A DNA stretch of 64,000 nt from the NCBI RefSeq assembly GCF_000380335.1, contig NC_021149.1, positions 2,408,501 through 2,472,500 on the forward strand. The letters are read 5' to 3'. Every line of letters begins with the position of its first letter. The stretch's first letter is position 1. A program made the position numbers and the translations under genes. The stretch is from Azotobacter vinelandii CA. GTDB lineage: Bacteria > Pseudomonadota > Gammaproteobacteria > Pseudomonadales > Pseudomonadaceae. This document shows, one piece after another, positions 47,895-56,675 of the stretch. Below the pieces are notes generated by a model. It was given only the letters and a program-made list of their open reading frames with translations. It did no database searches and was not told the origin of the DNA.

Positions 47895-49164
47895 GCCGAT
47901 CAACTTAACAAACAGGCGGTTATCATGGGCTGTGACACCTCGGGCGCAGTCTTTGCCCGGTAGCAGATCCTTGAGGAAATCCTGAAAAAGACTTCCCGAT
48001 TCTGGTGAAATACACCCGCTCCCTTGTCCGAGTTTCCCGATGAAGCAACTGTCCTTCGCCGATGCCGAGTATGCCGGCAAGCGCAAGCAGACCCGCCGCG
48101 AGCGCTTCCTGCTCGAGATGGACCAGGTGGTGCCGTGGCAGGGGCTGATCGCCCTGATCGAGCCCTACTATCCCAAGGGCGAAGGCGGTCGGCCCGCCTA
48201 CCCGCTGGCAGCCATGCTGCGCGTGCACCTGATGCAGAACTGGTTCGGCTACAGCGATCCGGCGATGGAGGAAGCGCTGTACGAAACCACTCTCCTGCGC
48301 CAGTTCGCCGGCCTGAGCCTGGAGCGCATCCCGGACGAAACGACCCTCCTCAACTTCCGTCGCCTACTGGAGAAGCACGAACTGGCCGGGGGAATACTGG
48401 AGGTGATCAACGGCTATCTGGGCGAGCGCGGACTGTCGCTGCGCCAGGGCACCATTGTCGACGCCACCCTGATCCATGCGCCGAGCTCGACGAAGAACAA
48501 GGACGGCAAGCGCGACCCGCAAATGCACTCGACGAAGAAGGGCAACCAGTACTACTTCGGCGGTGCGACCTGAAAGTCGCATGGGTTTCTGTTTCGCGGC
48601 CGCGTCCGACGAAACCGATTGTTCCACCAACCGTTCCCTACCCGGACAGGCGAAGCCGGCAACAGCTTGGTCTGAAGCTCTAGGGACAATGTAGCCACCG
48701 ACGTCGTCGGTAGGTCGAGCCGTGAGGCAAGGCCGAATCTGCCAGCATCAAGGCGGAGAGGCGCTAGGGATGAATGGGTACGACCAACACACGTGAACCT
48801 CCTATAAACGTCGTCATGACAGCCAAGCCAAAGATGCTGACAGGCTTGAACCAAAAGGTATGCGGTCAGGCAGGGGCTCTTACCGATAGCCCCTCGTGGA
48901 CGAAGTGCCGCCGGCGAAATCGAGGGGTCCGACCCATTCGGAAATCCATGCGGAACAGGGTAAGCCCGTAGCATCGCCGGACACGGCAGGCGGACCGCGA
49001 GGAACGCTGAGGGTGCTGCGGGTAAAGGAATGTGGAGAAAGCGAAGGCCGCCCTGTAACGGGGTGGATACGGGCTAAGACATGGCCTGGCGCGAAAGCGA
49101 GCAGACTTCCACAAGGTCTTCCATGGCGAAATAACCTTGCCAATCGTTGGACGGAGGAAAGCAG

Positions 49165-50682
49165 ATGACAGAACCAGCTCGCCATGCGCAAGCAGCGACG
49201 CCACGTTCTGGTGCACCTTCGCATGCCAAATCGAACTGGCCCCAATCCTGGTGCCGGATCGAATCGGACGTGAAACGACTCCAGGTGCGTATTGCCAAGG
49301 CAACACGAGAAGGCAGGTGGGGCAAGGTGCAAGCCTTGCAGAGGCTGCTGACTCGCTCGTACAGCGGCAAGATGCTCGCCGTGAAACGAGTGACGGAAAA
49401 TCGAGGGAAGAAAACACCGGGAATCGACGGCAAGATCTGGTCGACTCCGGTCGCCAAATCGAAGGGAGCATCGGCGCTGAAGCAGCGTGGTTATCGACCA
49501 CAGCCGCTGAGGCGCCTCTACATACCCAAGAGCGACGGCAAGGAACGCCCACTGGGGATTCCAACGATGCGGGACAGGGCCATGCAAGCGCTGTGGAAAC
49601 TGGCGCTCGAGCCGGTGGCAGAGACGCGTGCCGATCCCAACTCGTATGGTTTCCGGCCAGAACGTTCAACGGCCGATGCCATCGCACACGGCTTCACCGT
49701 GCTGGCAAAGCGTAGCTCGGCAGAGTGGATACTTGAAGGAGACATCCGTGGCTGCTTTGACAATATCAGTCATGATTGGCTGCTCACCAATGTCCCCATG
49801 GACAAGACCATTCTGCGTAAATGGCTGCAGGCAGGGTATGTCGAGCAGGGAACCTTGTTCGCAACGGAGGCGGGAACCCCGCAAGGGGGAATCATCTCCC
49901 CGATACTCGCGAACTGGACCCTGGATGGACTGGAGCAGGCCGCTCTCACCAGCGTGGCTTCGACAGAACGCCGGCGAAGGCCCTTCAAGGTCCATGCCGT
50001 AAGGTATGCCGATGACTTCATCGTCACGGGGGCTTCGAAATCTCTCCTGGAACATCAGGTACGACCGGCGATCGAGGCGTTCCTGAAAGAGCGGGGCCTG
50101 GAGCTCTCGGCAAAGAAGACTCACATAACGCATATCTCCGAAGGCTTCGACTTTCTTGGCCAGAACGTACGCAAGTACGCCGGCAAGCTGCTGATCACTC
50201 CAGCTCGCAAGAGTGTGAAAGTGCTCCTGGAGAAAGTCCGGGAAGTCGTAAACGGGAACAAGGCAGCCACACAGGCGAACCTGATCCTGATCCTGACCCT
50301 GACCCTGAACCCGATCATCCGGGGGTGGGCCATGTATCATCGCCATGTCGTTGCTGCCGCCCGCTTCGCATGGATCGACCACCAGATTTGGCGAATCCTA
50401 TGGCGCTGGGCTGTGCGCCGGCATGCCATGAAAAGTGCTCACTGGGTAAAGCAACGATACTTCCGCGTGGTGGGGCGACGACACTGGGTGTTTGCTTGCA
50501 AGGAAAGAAAGCATGGCATGAGCCAGCCCGTCTGGCTGTTCGCTGCAGCCAGTGTTCCGATCATACGGCACGTCAGGATATGCAGCGCGGCGAACCCGTT
50601 CGACCCTGCATGGACGCTTTACCTGGAGCGCAGGAGAGCACAGCGTCAGGTAGCCCGGTCACCCGGCTGCTGGAAGGCTTGA
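49165..50682 (+). CDS. ltrA: Group II intron reverse transcriptase/maturase, no HNH domain
   Basis: 505 residues. The RT motifs are in order: KTPGIDGK, LRRLYIPKSDGKERPLGIPT, NSYGFRPERSTADAI, GDIRGCFDNISHDWLL, GTPQGGIISPILAN and the catalytic VRYADDFIVTG (about residue 284). The maturase X domain includes NPIIRGWAMYHRHV. In related proteins a segment like ANPFDPAWTLYLERR is followed by a Cys/His HNH endonuclease domain; here the chain stops 14 residues later, directly at domain V. It should splice but may have lost second-strand cleavage. The ATG at 49165 has GGAGG upstream. Confidence 0.9.
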   Translation: MTEPARHAQAATPRSGAPSHAKSNWPQSWCRIESDVKRLQVRIAKATREGRWGKVQALQRLLTRSYSGKMLAVKRVTENRGKKTPGIDGKIWSTPVAKSKGASALKQRGYRPQPLRRLYIPKSDGKERPLGIPTMRDRAMQALWKLALEPVAETRADPNSYGFRPERSTADAIAHGFTVLAKRSSAEWILEGDIRGCFDNISHDWLLTNVPMDKTILRKWLQAGYVEQGTLFATEAGTPQGGIISPILANWTLDGLEQAALTSVASTERRRRPFKVHAVRYADDFIVTGASKSLLEHQVRPAIEAFLKERGLELSAKKTHITHISEGFDFLGQNVRKYAGKLLITPARKSVKVLLEKVREVVNGNKAATQANLILILTLTLNPIIRGWAMYHRHVVAAARFAWIDHQIWRILWRWAVRRHAMKSAHWVKQRYFRVVGRRHWVFACKERKHGMSQPVWLFAAASVPIIRHVRICSAANPFDPAWTLYLERRRAQRQVARSPGCWKA

Positions 50683-50714
50683 GCCGTATGAGGGGTGACT
50701 CTCATGTACGGTTC
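50681..50714 (+). ncRNA. Domain V of the group II intron
   Basis: A 34-base hairpin starting GAGCCGTATGAGGGG and ending CATGTACGGTTC. It has the pairing GAGCCGTA/TACGGTTC expected of domain V, the catalytic heart of the ribozyme. Its AGC-triad position reads GAGCC, consistent with an active fold. Confidence 0.9.
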
Positions 50715-51361
50715 TCAGGGGAGGCAGGAGTGGTAACACTCCTGCCTTACCCGACTGAAGGCGCATATCGGCGTCGATGCCGAGTCGGGCCTGGTGCATC
50801 ACGTGGTGGGCACGGCGGCCAACGTGGCGGATGTCACCCAGGTCGACAAGGTGCTGCATGGCGAGGAAAACCTGGTCAGTCTCGATGCGGCCTATGTCGG
50901 TGTCGAGAAACGTCCGGAGCATGCCGGACGGAAAGTCGTCTGGCAGATCGCGGCTCGCCGCAGCACCTACCAGAGGCATGGCAAGCGCAGTGTCCTGTAT
51001 CGCGTCAAACGCCGGATCGAGAAAGCCAAGGCGCAGATGCGGGCGAAGGTCGAGCATCCGTTCACGGGTGATCAAGCGGCAGTTCGGCTACGTCAAGGTC
51101 CGCTTCCGCGGCCTGGCGAAGAACACGGCGCAACTGGTGACGCTGTTCGCCCTGTCGAACCTGTGGATGGCGCGAAAACATCTGCTGGTGGCAGGAGAGG
51201 TGCGTCCGTAATGCGGGGAATCATCCCGGCAAAGCGCCTCGTCAAGGGCAAGACATGGATTTGCAAAGAAATATCGGCCTGAATTGCCGCGGAGCTGCCG
51301 TTTTTTTGAGCAGTCTAGCGCTCGGGCAGGAAATGTCGGGGCTAATTCAGACTTTCCTTGA

Positions 51362-51585
51362 GCGCTCCCATTTATCATCGCGCACCAGTAGAGCCTCATC
51401 CTATTTCAAAAAAATTTCGAGAATATCAAGCTACTCAAATTACTTCAAATGAGAATGGCCTGTAACTTGATGCGGATCATATGCGTTTAATGCATTAAGG
51501 TATTTGTTAAATGCATTGGATCTTCATTCTTTTTTGTGAAAACTTAAATAACAATAATTTAACGATTCAGAAGGATCTGAAGTGT
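51362..51585 (+). promoter_or_regulatory. AT-rich leader of the foreign gene cluster
   Basis: Base composition drops sharply here. A perfect 12-base palindrome TTAATGCATTAA (51487-51498) is followed by a partial second copy AATGCATT at 51510-51517, a possible operator. AAGGA at 51571-51575 could serve the small ORF at 51586. No confident -10/-35 pair is assigned. Confidence 0.4.
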
Positions 51586-51750
51586 ATGCTTTCACAAGTA
51601 AATATGCGTGCGGTGGGAGGTGGTATTCCGGAACTAACATGGAGAGATGCTGTGCGGCTAATAGTGACTCTCGCATTTTTTATAGTGCTACTCCCCGATC
51701 GATTCAAGGCTCCAGCAAGCTTTACATTTCCATGTGTGAGGCGCGTGTGA
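51586..51750 (+). CDS. Small membrane-type ORF at the head of the cluster (54 aa, unknown)
   Basis: I do not recognise this product. It has 54 residues: a polar start with a triple Gly (MRAVGGGIPELTW), one hydrophobic helix (AVRLIVTLAFFIVLLP, about 24-39) and a short basic tail. AAGGA lies 10 bases upstream. It overlaps the likely start of the nucleotidyltransferase gene by 19 bases, so it may couple translation. It could be a precursor peptide with a GG-type leader, a truncated membrane protein, or a non-coding coincidence. Confidence 0.35.
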   Translation: MLSQVNMRAVGGGIPELTWRDAVRLIVTLAFFIVLLPDRFKAPASFTFPCVRRV

Positions 51751-52850
51751 TTGTCGATACGCGAATAAATCTGCTGATGTTGGCACTGTCGGCCGGCATG
51801 ATGTCAATCGATGAAGGTGAATCGGTAGTTTATGCTGATAATCTTGTTCGAGCAATCGACAAGACATGGTTGAATAAAAATCAAAATACAGTCGTGCAGT
51901 TCATGCACAAGACGAAAATGATGTCATTCGCTGACAGCCTCTTTCCTTTTGTCCAAGAGTGTCAGCTCTTTAAGCTCGTAGAGCTTTATAATGCTCTGGT
52001 GGAAGTGACTGCGATCAGGCGATCCATGCTGGAGCCTGTATTCACAGCACTCAATGAGAGTCGTATTGATGTCATGCCTTACAAAGGCATAGATTTCATT
52101 TACAACTATCAGAGTGCTTCGGCTCATCGTTTTATCTCCGATGTCGATCTGATCATCAGACGCAATCAACTGTCTTGTGCTGCTTCAGTGTTCGAAGGCA
52201 TGGGGTTTGTTCAGGCGCAGGTCAGCAAGGGGCAATTATCGGTTGATGGCCAATCCCTACATATGCTGCCATGGGTGTTGAGCGATGCGATGGGTGTGGC
52301 CTGGAATGAACAGTCTGTTCGACCCTATGTGAAGGTTGGCAAAGCTGAGGTGTTACAGCCTTATCAAGAGATACTTTCTGAGTACACGATGATTTATCAG
52401 TCAGGGCAGCCGATGGTGATTGCCTACATCGATCTAGAATTTTCCGTAATGCCGGGAATCGATGAGAGAGATGTTTGGCATCGAACACGAGTCACAAAGA
52501 TTGCCGATGAGGTTTGCTCGGGGCTTTGTCCGGAGCTCTATCTTTGCTCATTGTTTTGCCGAGTGTGTACGGTCTCGGATGTTTTCGATGCCCCAAGTGT
52601 TTATCCCTTTGTGGATGCTCTGAGGGTATTGGTCGCTGGAGGCATTGACTGGGATTATTTATGGGTAATGGCCGACAGATATTATCTCGTTGTACCGATC
52701 TCTCAATGTCTGATCGAGTTGGTTGCTATCGCGGGATCAGCCATACCTGCTGAGGTATTCAGTCGATGCCAAAAAAACCTGATAATCCATGGGGCATCGA
52801 GTAAACCAACGCTATTGGAGTGGCTGAGCGTTATCAAGGGTATCCTGTAA
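51732..52850 (+). CDS. Nucleotidyltransferase-family protein (PF14907-like)
   Basis: 372 residues from ATG 51732; longer in-frame readings exist back to 51582 but lack a matching N-terminus. The family core is visible at about 120-150: MPYKGIDFIYNYQSASAHRF then ISDVDLIIRR, the Asp pair expected to bind metal in nucleotidyl transfer. Proteins of this family occur in peptide-tailoring and polysaccharide-associated clusters, often beside HPr-kinase-like proteins as here; the true substrate is unknown in most. AT-rich codons set it apart from the host genes. The start is uncertain. Confidence 0.75.
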   Translation: MCEARVIVDTRINLLMLALSAGMMSIDEGESVVYADNLVRAIDKTWLNKNQNTVVQFMHKTKMMSFADSLFPFVQECQLFKLVELYNALVEVTAIRRSMLEPVFTALNESRIDVMPYKGIDFIYNYQSASAHRFISDVDLIIRRNQLSCAASVFEGMGFVQAQVSKGQLSVDGQSLHMLPWVLSDAMGVAWNEQSVRPYVKVGKAEVLQPYQEILSEYTMIYQSGQPMVIAYIDLEFSVMPGIDERDVWHRTRVTKIADEVCSGLCPELYLCSLFCRVCTVSDVFDAPSVYPFVDALRVLVAGGIDWDYLWVMADRYYLVVPISQCLIELVAIAGSAIPAEVFSRCQKNLIIHGASSKPTLLEWLSVIKGIL

Positions 52851-52896
52851 TTGATGGTTCAAGAAATGTGTACTCAACAATAAGGATGAGGTTGAA

Positions 52897-53811
52897 ATGC
52901 GGATTAGCACGCCGAGAAAAAGTACCAGTACTCTTTGCGTGATCGGTGGTACTGGGCATGTCGGGCAGTCGTTAATGTCATTGTTGGGAGCCTGTGAAGG
53001 ATGGGGGGTGGTGTTCTATGTTGAAAGCCATGAGCAAGCTTGCCGGCTGGAATGTAGCTTTCAAGATCACTTAGTCCAGAAATGGCGGGTATCCTTCGAT
53101 CAGGCCTCAATTATTAATAGCGACACTATTCTCTTCATTGCCGGTACCAAAACAGCCGCACAAGGTAGCAAAAACGACCTGTTTACCAGTAATAAAAAAA
53201 TTATTGGTCACTACCTTCAACTGATGAGTGGAAAGAACATTATTCTGGTCACCAATCCATGCACCCAGTTAGGGTGGTATATTGAATCCACTATCGATGC
53301 ATTTACCATTGGTGTCGGCGTACAGAATGACTACAATCGACTGTCCTATCAAAACCCAGATGTCGATTATATTTTGGGTGCACATAATATACAGGAGCAG
53401 GTTTTCTACGATGCTCAAGAGATGTGCGTATTTGACGGTTTCTCTAATGCTGAAATTTATAAGTCACATCGTGAAACGCAAGACAGATATGTGAGTGACC
53501 GGCTATTTGATCTGCTCAGAAAAAATCTGCGTCAAGATGAGTATTTCAAATGGTGGAAAATGCAGCGTTACCATTCGGTCGCAAATTATTCAAGCTACTC
53601 CTGTGGGCGCGCAATTATTCAGGCGCTTAACTATATTGGTGGGGCGCGTGAAAGAAAGATTCATGGGGAAGTCAGAGTAACCCTCACCTCCGGTGAGAGT
53701 GTCTTTGTCGGCGTACCTATTTGTAATGACAAGCTTTACTGTACGCCTCAATCGCTTGAGTTATTTTTAAAGGCCAAGGAGGAGTATTTTGAAAAGTACA
53801 GATTGTCGTGA
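52897..53811 (+). CDS. Lactate/malate-dehydrogenase-like NAD(P)-dependent oxidoreductase
   Basis: 304 residues. The Rossmann motif VIGGTGHVG is at 15-23, the VTNP motif at 118-121 and a catalytic-type His163 in YILGAHNIQEQVF (GEHG in classic enzymes). The mobile-loop Arg of true lactate/malate dehydrogenases is replaced by Lys residues in AGTKTAAQGSKNDLF, so the substrate is probably not lactate or malate; a 2-keto or 2-hydroxy acid in the local pathway is plausible. AAGGATGAGG lies before the ATG. It overlaps the kinase gene by 23 bases. Confidence 0.75.
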   Translation: MRISTPRKSTSTLCVIGGTGHVGQSLMSLLGACEGWGVVFYVESHEQACRLECSFQDHLVQKWRVSFDQASIINSDTILFIAGTKTAAQGSKNDLFTSNKKIIGHYLQLMSGKNIILVTNPCTQLGWYIESTIDAFTIGVGVQNDYNRLSYQNPDVDYILGAHNIQEQVFYDAQEMCVFDGFSNAEIYKSHRETQDRYVSDRLFDLLRKNLRQDEYFKWWKMQRYHSVANYSSYSCGRAIIQALNYIGGARERKIHGEVRVTLTSGESVFVGVPICNDKLYCTPQSLELFLKAKEEYFEKYRLS

Positions 53812-54760
53812 GATTAGTTTGAGTTATTATGGCTTGGTCGACCTCAGAATATATTGCATAAACGAGCGAGATGCCGAATTGTTCAATAGTATTCTTCGTG
53901 AATATCTGATGCCATTTCTGCAAGTGAAAGCACCGACGGGGCAACCTCATTACACAATCTTGTTGCGTCAGGGCGATTTTGATCTGGTTGGATCTGATTG
54001 GACCCCCATGACTTTTTTGTTGGACGATGCCGTCTCGGACTTTCGTTTCGGCGTGGAAAAACATTACTCGCCGACAAGGCGGGACATCTTCAATCCTCTA
54101 AACGGAACGCTATTTAGTATTTCCGGTACAGAGGTTGAAATTATTTATGTGACCAAAAATGCCTTGGTCAAGGATATTCAGCGGGTGATCAAACAATTGC
54201 TCATCACCAAAATAGAAAATGCCGGTGGTGCTGTACTGCATGCCTCAGCGTTTTCGTTGGATGGTCGAGCTATTTGTTATGTTGGGGAGAAGGGGCAGGG
54301 GAAGACTACTTGCTTGTTGGAGTCCCTGAAGGCTAATGGTGCAAAATTCATTACTAACGACCGTCTTCCGATCATACCGATTTCCGGAAAGTTCCATGTT
54401 CTGGGATGGTTTGAGGAGTTACGACTTGTTCAGCCATCCGGTGGAAAGAAAAAAAAGCTAAGGGTATTGGAGCTTTGTGAGCCTCTACGAATAGAGACAC
54501 GACCGGTACCCCCTAAACTCATCGTGTTACCCGACTGCCTAGGTAAGGTGGGAAACGAAAATAATGCACGGGAAGTGATCGAAGGGCAGCTATTGACACC
54601 GGTTGATCCGCAACGCCCGAAGTGGCTAGGTTATTCGAAATCGCTGGATTTTGACCGTGATGCCTTACTGGATCAACTTCCTACGAGACGCCTTCAATGG
54701 CAGTTCCAAGAGCGAGATGAGTTACTGGGCAAAATCAAGGAGGTGGTGGATAGTGTATGA
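53789..54760 (+). CDS. HPr-kinase-like ATPase
   Basis: 323 residues. The P-loop GEKGQGKTT is at 166-174, preceded by the HprK-like stretch GGAVLHASAFSLDGRAICYV and followed by FITNDRLPIIP, which holds the acidic metal site. Such HPrK-related kinases without the HPr partner accompany nucleotidyltransferase-family proteins in several bacterial gene cassettes and, in lasso peptide clusters, phosphorylate a precursor. The TTG start at 53789 has AAGGAGG upstream. It overlaps the sulfotransferase gene. Confidence 0.75.
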   Translation: MKSTDCREISLSYYGLVDLRIYCINERDAELFNSILREYLMPFLQVKAPTGQPHYTILLRQGDFDLVGSDWTPMTFLLDDAVSDFRFGVEKHYSPTRRDIFNPLNGTLFSISGTEVEIIYVTKNALVKDIQRVIKQLLITKIENAGGAVLHASAFSLDGRAICYVGEKGQGKTTCLLESLKANGAKFITNDRLPIIPISGKFHVLGWFEELRLVQPSGGKKKKLRVLELCEPLRIETRPVPPKLIVLPDCLGKVGNENNAREVIEGQLLTPVDPQRPKWLGYSKSLDFDRDALLDQLPTRRLQWQFQERDELLGKIKEVVDSV

Positions 54761-55147
54761 CCTTGTACTGATCGCTGGTCCCTGTAGAAGCGGGACTACT
54801 TTTGTTTTCAACGCCTTATCGCATAGTGACTTCATTGGTGTTTTCCAGCCGTTAAAACATCAAATCCGGTGTGAGCTGAGCGGCACCTCTAGCGAGATGA
54901 AATTTGAGCATTATGTAGGGAATCGCATTGTTATCAAAGAGGCATTTGGACCATATAGTCTGGAAGAGGCTGGTTACGATCCGGTTCAAAAGGCAGTCGA
55001 TATTTTCCAGGCTGAAAAAATTTTGCTCGTACTTGTGCTACGTTCGCCCACAGAATGTCTGGCATCATGGGAAAAGGCTTTTTATTCCGATCGTCCGGTC
55101 AATGATCGAGTGTTCAACCAAGCCTATCTGAATACTCTACGACTTCA

Positions 55148-56354
55148 GGGCACCTCTAAAAACACCCACCTGAGCTGGGTCGAGCAGTGACGAACCCAGC
55201 GCTTGGCATCCGTTGACCGGGTTGATGTCTCGCAGAAGTTCCTGCTGCCGGTCGCGGTATGCAACCAGCGACCTGACTCAGGCCATTTCCAGTAGTCTCG
55301 ACATCCGCTTGAGGTTGTAGACCGCCGATTTGACCACCAAACCGAACTCCGCCCGGACCAAGCCAATGCTTCGGACCATCTTGCCGCCCATCTGGGCCAG
55401 GCTGGCAAAGACATGTTCGACCCGGGCTCGGGGACTGGCTATGCGTTTGTTTCGTGCCTTGTCCCGTTCACCGATCGGCTTGCCGGCCTGGCCCTTGCGC
55501 TGGATAGATGGCCTCCAGCCGATCAGTTGGAGCCAGCGCTCCCGGGGTCTGTCGTGATACCCGCGATCCGCCCAGAAGTCCCGGCTGCTGTTGCCCCGGT
55601 CGAGCACATCCACCAGATGCAGGGTGTCGGCCTCGCTGGCATCGCTCACCTTCACGCAGCGGATCAGCTTGTGCCGGCGATCCACGCTGACCGACAGCTT
55701 GTAGCCGAAGTACGACTTGCCGTGCTTCTTCGTCCAGCGCGCCTCGACATCCTTTTGCCGGCGCTTGGCGGGCGACCATTCGACCGGCACAGCCTGCTCC
55801 TTCACCACGGCCTGCTCATCGGCCGTGTTGTGCTGGATGGGCGCGCGAACGATGCTGGCATCGATGATCTGCCCTTCGCGAGCCCGGAAGCCGTGTGCCT
55901 GCAACTGACGCTGCACCTCGGCAAAGATCCGATGCTCGACGTTGGCCTGTACCAGGCGCTCGCGAAAGACCCAAATCGTGTTGCGGTCCGGCACTCGGCC
56001 GGAGTTTTTCAACCCGGCAAAACGCTGGAAACTCATACGGTCGAGCAGTTGAAACTCCATCTGCTCGTCGGACAGGTTGAACAGTTGCTGGAGTACCAGC
56101 AGTCGCGTCATCTGCTCCGTTGGATAAGGCGGCCGGCCGCCCTTGGCCCTACTGGGCCTGGGAGCCCAGTGGTCGATCTCGGCGGCCAAGGATGCAAAGT
56201 CCACATGCTTGTTCAGTAGGGCCAGTGGGTCGCCCAAGCTGTCCAGCTTGGCTTCACGCTCCTGGTCGGCAAAAAGACTGAACATCAGTAGGCTCCGGGT
56301 GATCAACAGGCGGATGATCTTACCCAGCGGCCGGGCTGGTTTTTAGAGGTGCCC
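55148..56354 (-). mobile_element. IS5-family insertion sequence, copy 1 (1207 bp)
   Basis: The terminal inverted repeats are perfect over 15 bases: GGGCACCTCTAAAAA and its complement. A 4-base duplication TTCA lies on both sides (55144-55147, 56355-56358). It is inserted in the sulfotransferase gene in opposite orientation. A second copy with the same ends lies at 60202-61413. Confidence 0.92.
55278..56285 (-). CDS. IS5-family transposase, copy 1
   Basis: 335 residues from MFSLFADQEREAKLDSLGDP. It has the N-terminal dimer/HTH region RAKGGRPPYPTEQMTRLLVL, then the DDE catalytic core with GQIIDASIVRAPIQHNTADE (first Asp), FWADRGYHDRPRERWLQ (second Asp) and RARVEHVFASLAQMGGKMVR (Glu). All triad residues are present, so it may be active. 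An in-frame start 21 bases upstream is possible. Confidence 0.92.
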   Translation of the reverse strand: MFSLFADQEREAKLDSLGDPLALLNKHVDFASLAAEIDHWAPRPSRAKGGRPPYPTEQMTRLLVLQQLFNLSDEQMEFQLLDRMSFQRFAGLKNSGRVPDRNTIWVFRERLVQANVEHRIFAEVQRQLQAHGFRAREGQIIDASIVRAPIQHNTADEQAVVKEQAVPVEWSPAKRRQKDVEARWTKKHGKSYFGYKLSVSVDRRHKLIRCVKVSDASEADTLHLVDVLDRGNSSRDFWADRGYHDRPRERWLQLIGWRPSIQRKGQAGKPIGERDKARNKRIASPRARVEHVFASLAQMGGKMVRSIGLVRAEFGLVVKSAVYNLKRMSRLLEMA

Positions 56355-56675
56355 TTCAGCAAAAATATGCCACGGTGCTCGATGTTGAAACTTTGATTCT
56401 GGGGCAGGAACAGCACTTCACCCGTACGCTTGACGAGATCAGGATCCGGCTCGGGGGGATAGATGTTGCCCAGCGCTATCGCGATTATGTGAAGCCTAGG
56501 GATCCACCCCGTTATGAGGTTCATGGTTTGTTAGACAAAGCATTGAAAGGCAAAGACTACAACGCCGCGTATGTTTCGAGAGATACAGCGACTGTGGACA
56601 TCTCCCGGATAGCCGTGGCACTGCAATGCTATAGTGCAGCTAAGCATAGCCTGAACAACCCAAACGGGAGCCATC

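Larger units (their letters stand above)
48563..50755 (+). ncRNA. Group II intron inserted in the transposase gene
   Basis: Self-splicing ribozyme and retroelement of 2193 bases. The 5' boundary GTGCGACC matches the GUGYG rule. The 3' end ...TTACCCGAC agrees with the AY rule, and removing this exact interval restores the transposase frame. Domain V is at 50681-50714. Domains I-III occupy about 48563-49150, the intron protein gene lies in domain IV (49165-50682), and domains V-VI follow. It is inserted in the same orientation as the host transposase, as expected for splicing. Confidence 0.9.
48040..51211 (+). pseudogene. IS5-group transposase, split by the intron and frameshifted
   Basis: Exon 1 (48040-48562) encodes an IS5-like N-terminal half: MKQLSFADAEYAGKRKQTRR, LPDETTLLNF-like IPDETTLLNFRRLLEKHELA and the GTIVDATLIHAPSSTKNKDG motif with the first catalytic Asp. 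Exon 2 (50756 onwards) resumes with KAHIGVDAESGLVHHVVGTA and LVSLDAAYVGVEKRPEHAGR. Splicing would join them in frame (TTCGGC-GTG-AAG). An extra base near 51064, after KVEHPF, then shifts the frame; the C-terminal RQFGYVKVRFRGLAKNTAQL continues in another frame to 51211. The enzyme is therefore probably dead even after splicing. Confidence 0.85.
47975..51357 (+). mobile_element. IS5-group insertion sequence carrying a group II intron, 3383 bp in total
   Basis: The left end GGAAATCCTGAAAAAG and the right end (read inwards) GGAAAGTCTGAATTAG are imperfect inverted repeats in the style of IS5. A 4-base target duplication TTGA borders both sides (47971-47974 and 51358-51361). Without the 2193-base intron the element would be 1190 bp, normal for this group. 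The transposase is interrupted by the intron and by a frameshift. Confidence 0.88.

Noticed and set aside
51586-51750. Small ORF as the N-terminus of a lasso B2 protein
   Set aside because: The hydrophobic helix is reminiscent, but there is no transglutaminase-like domain after it and no other lasso core enzyme.
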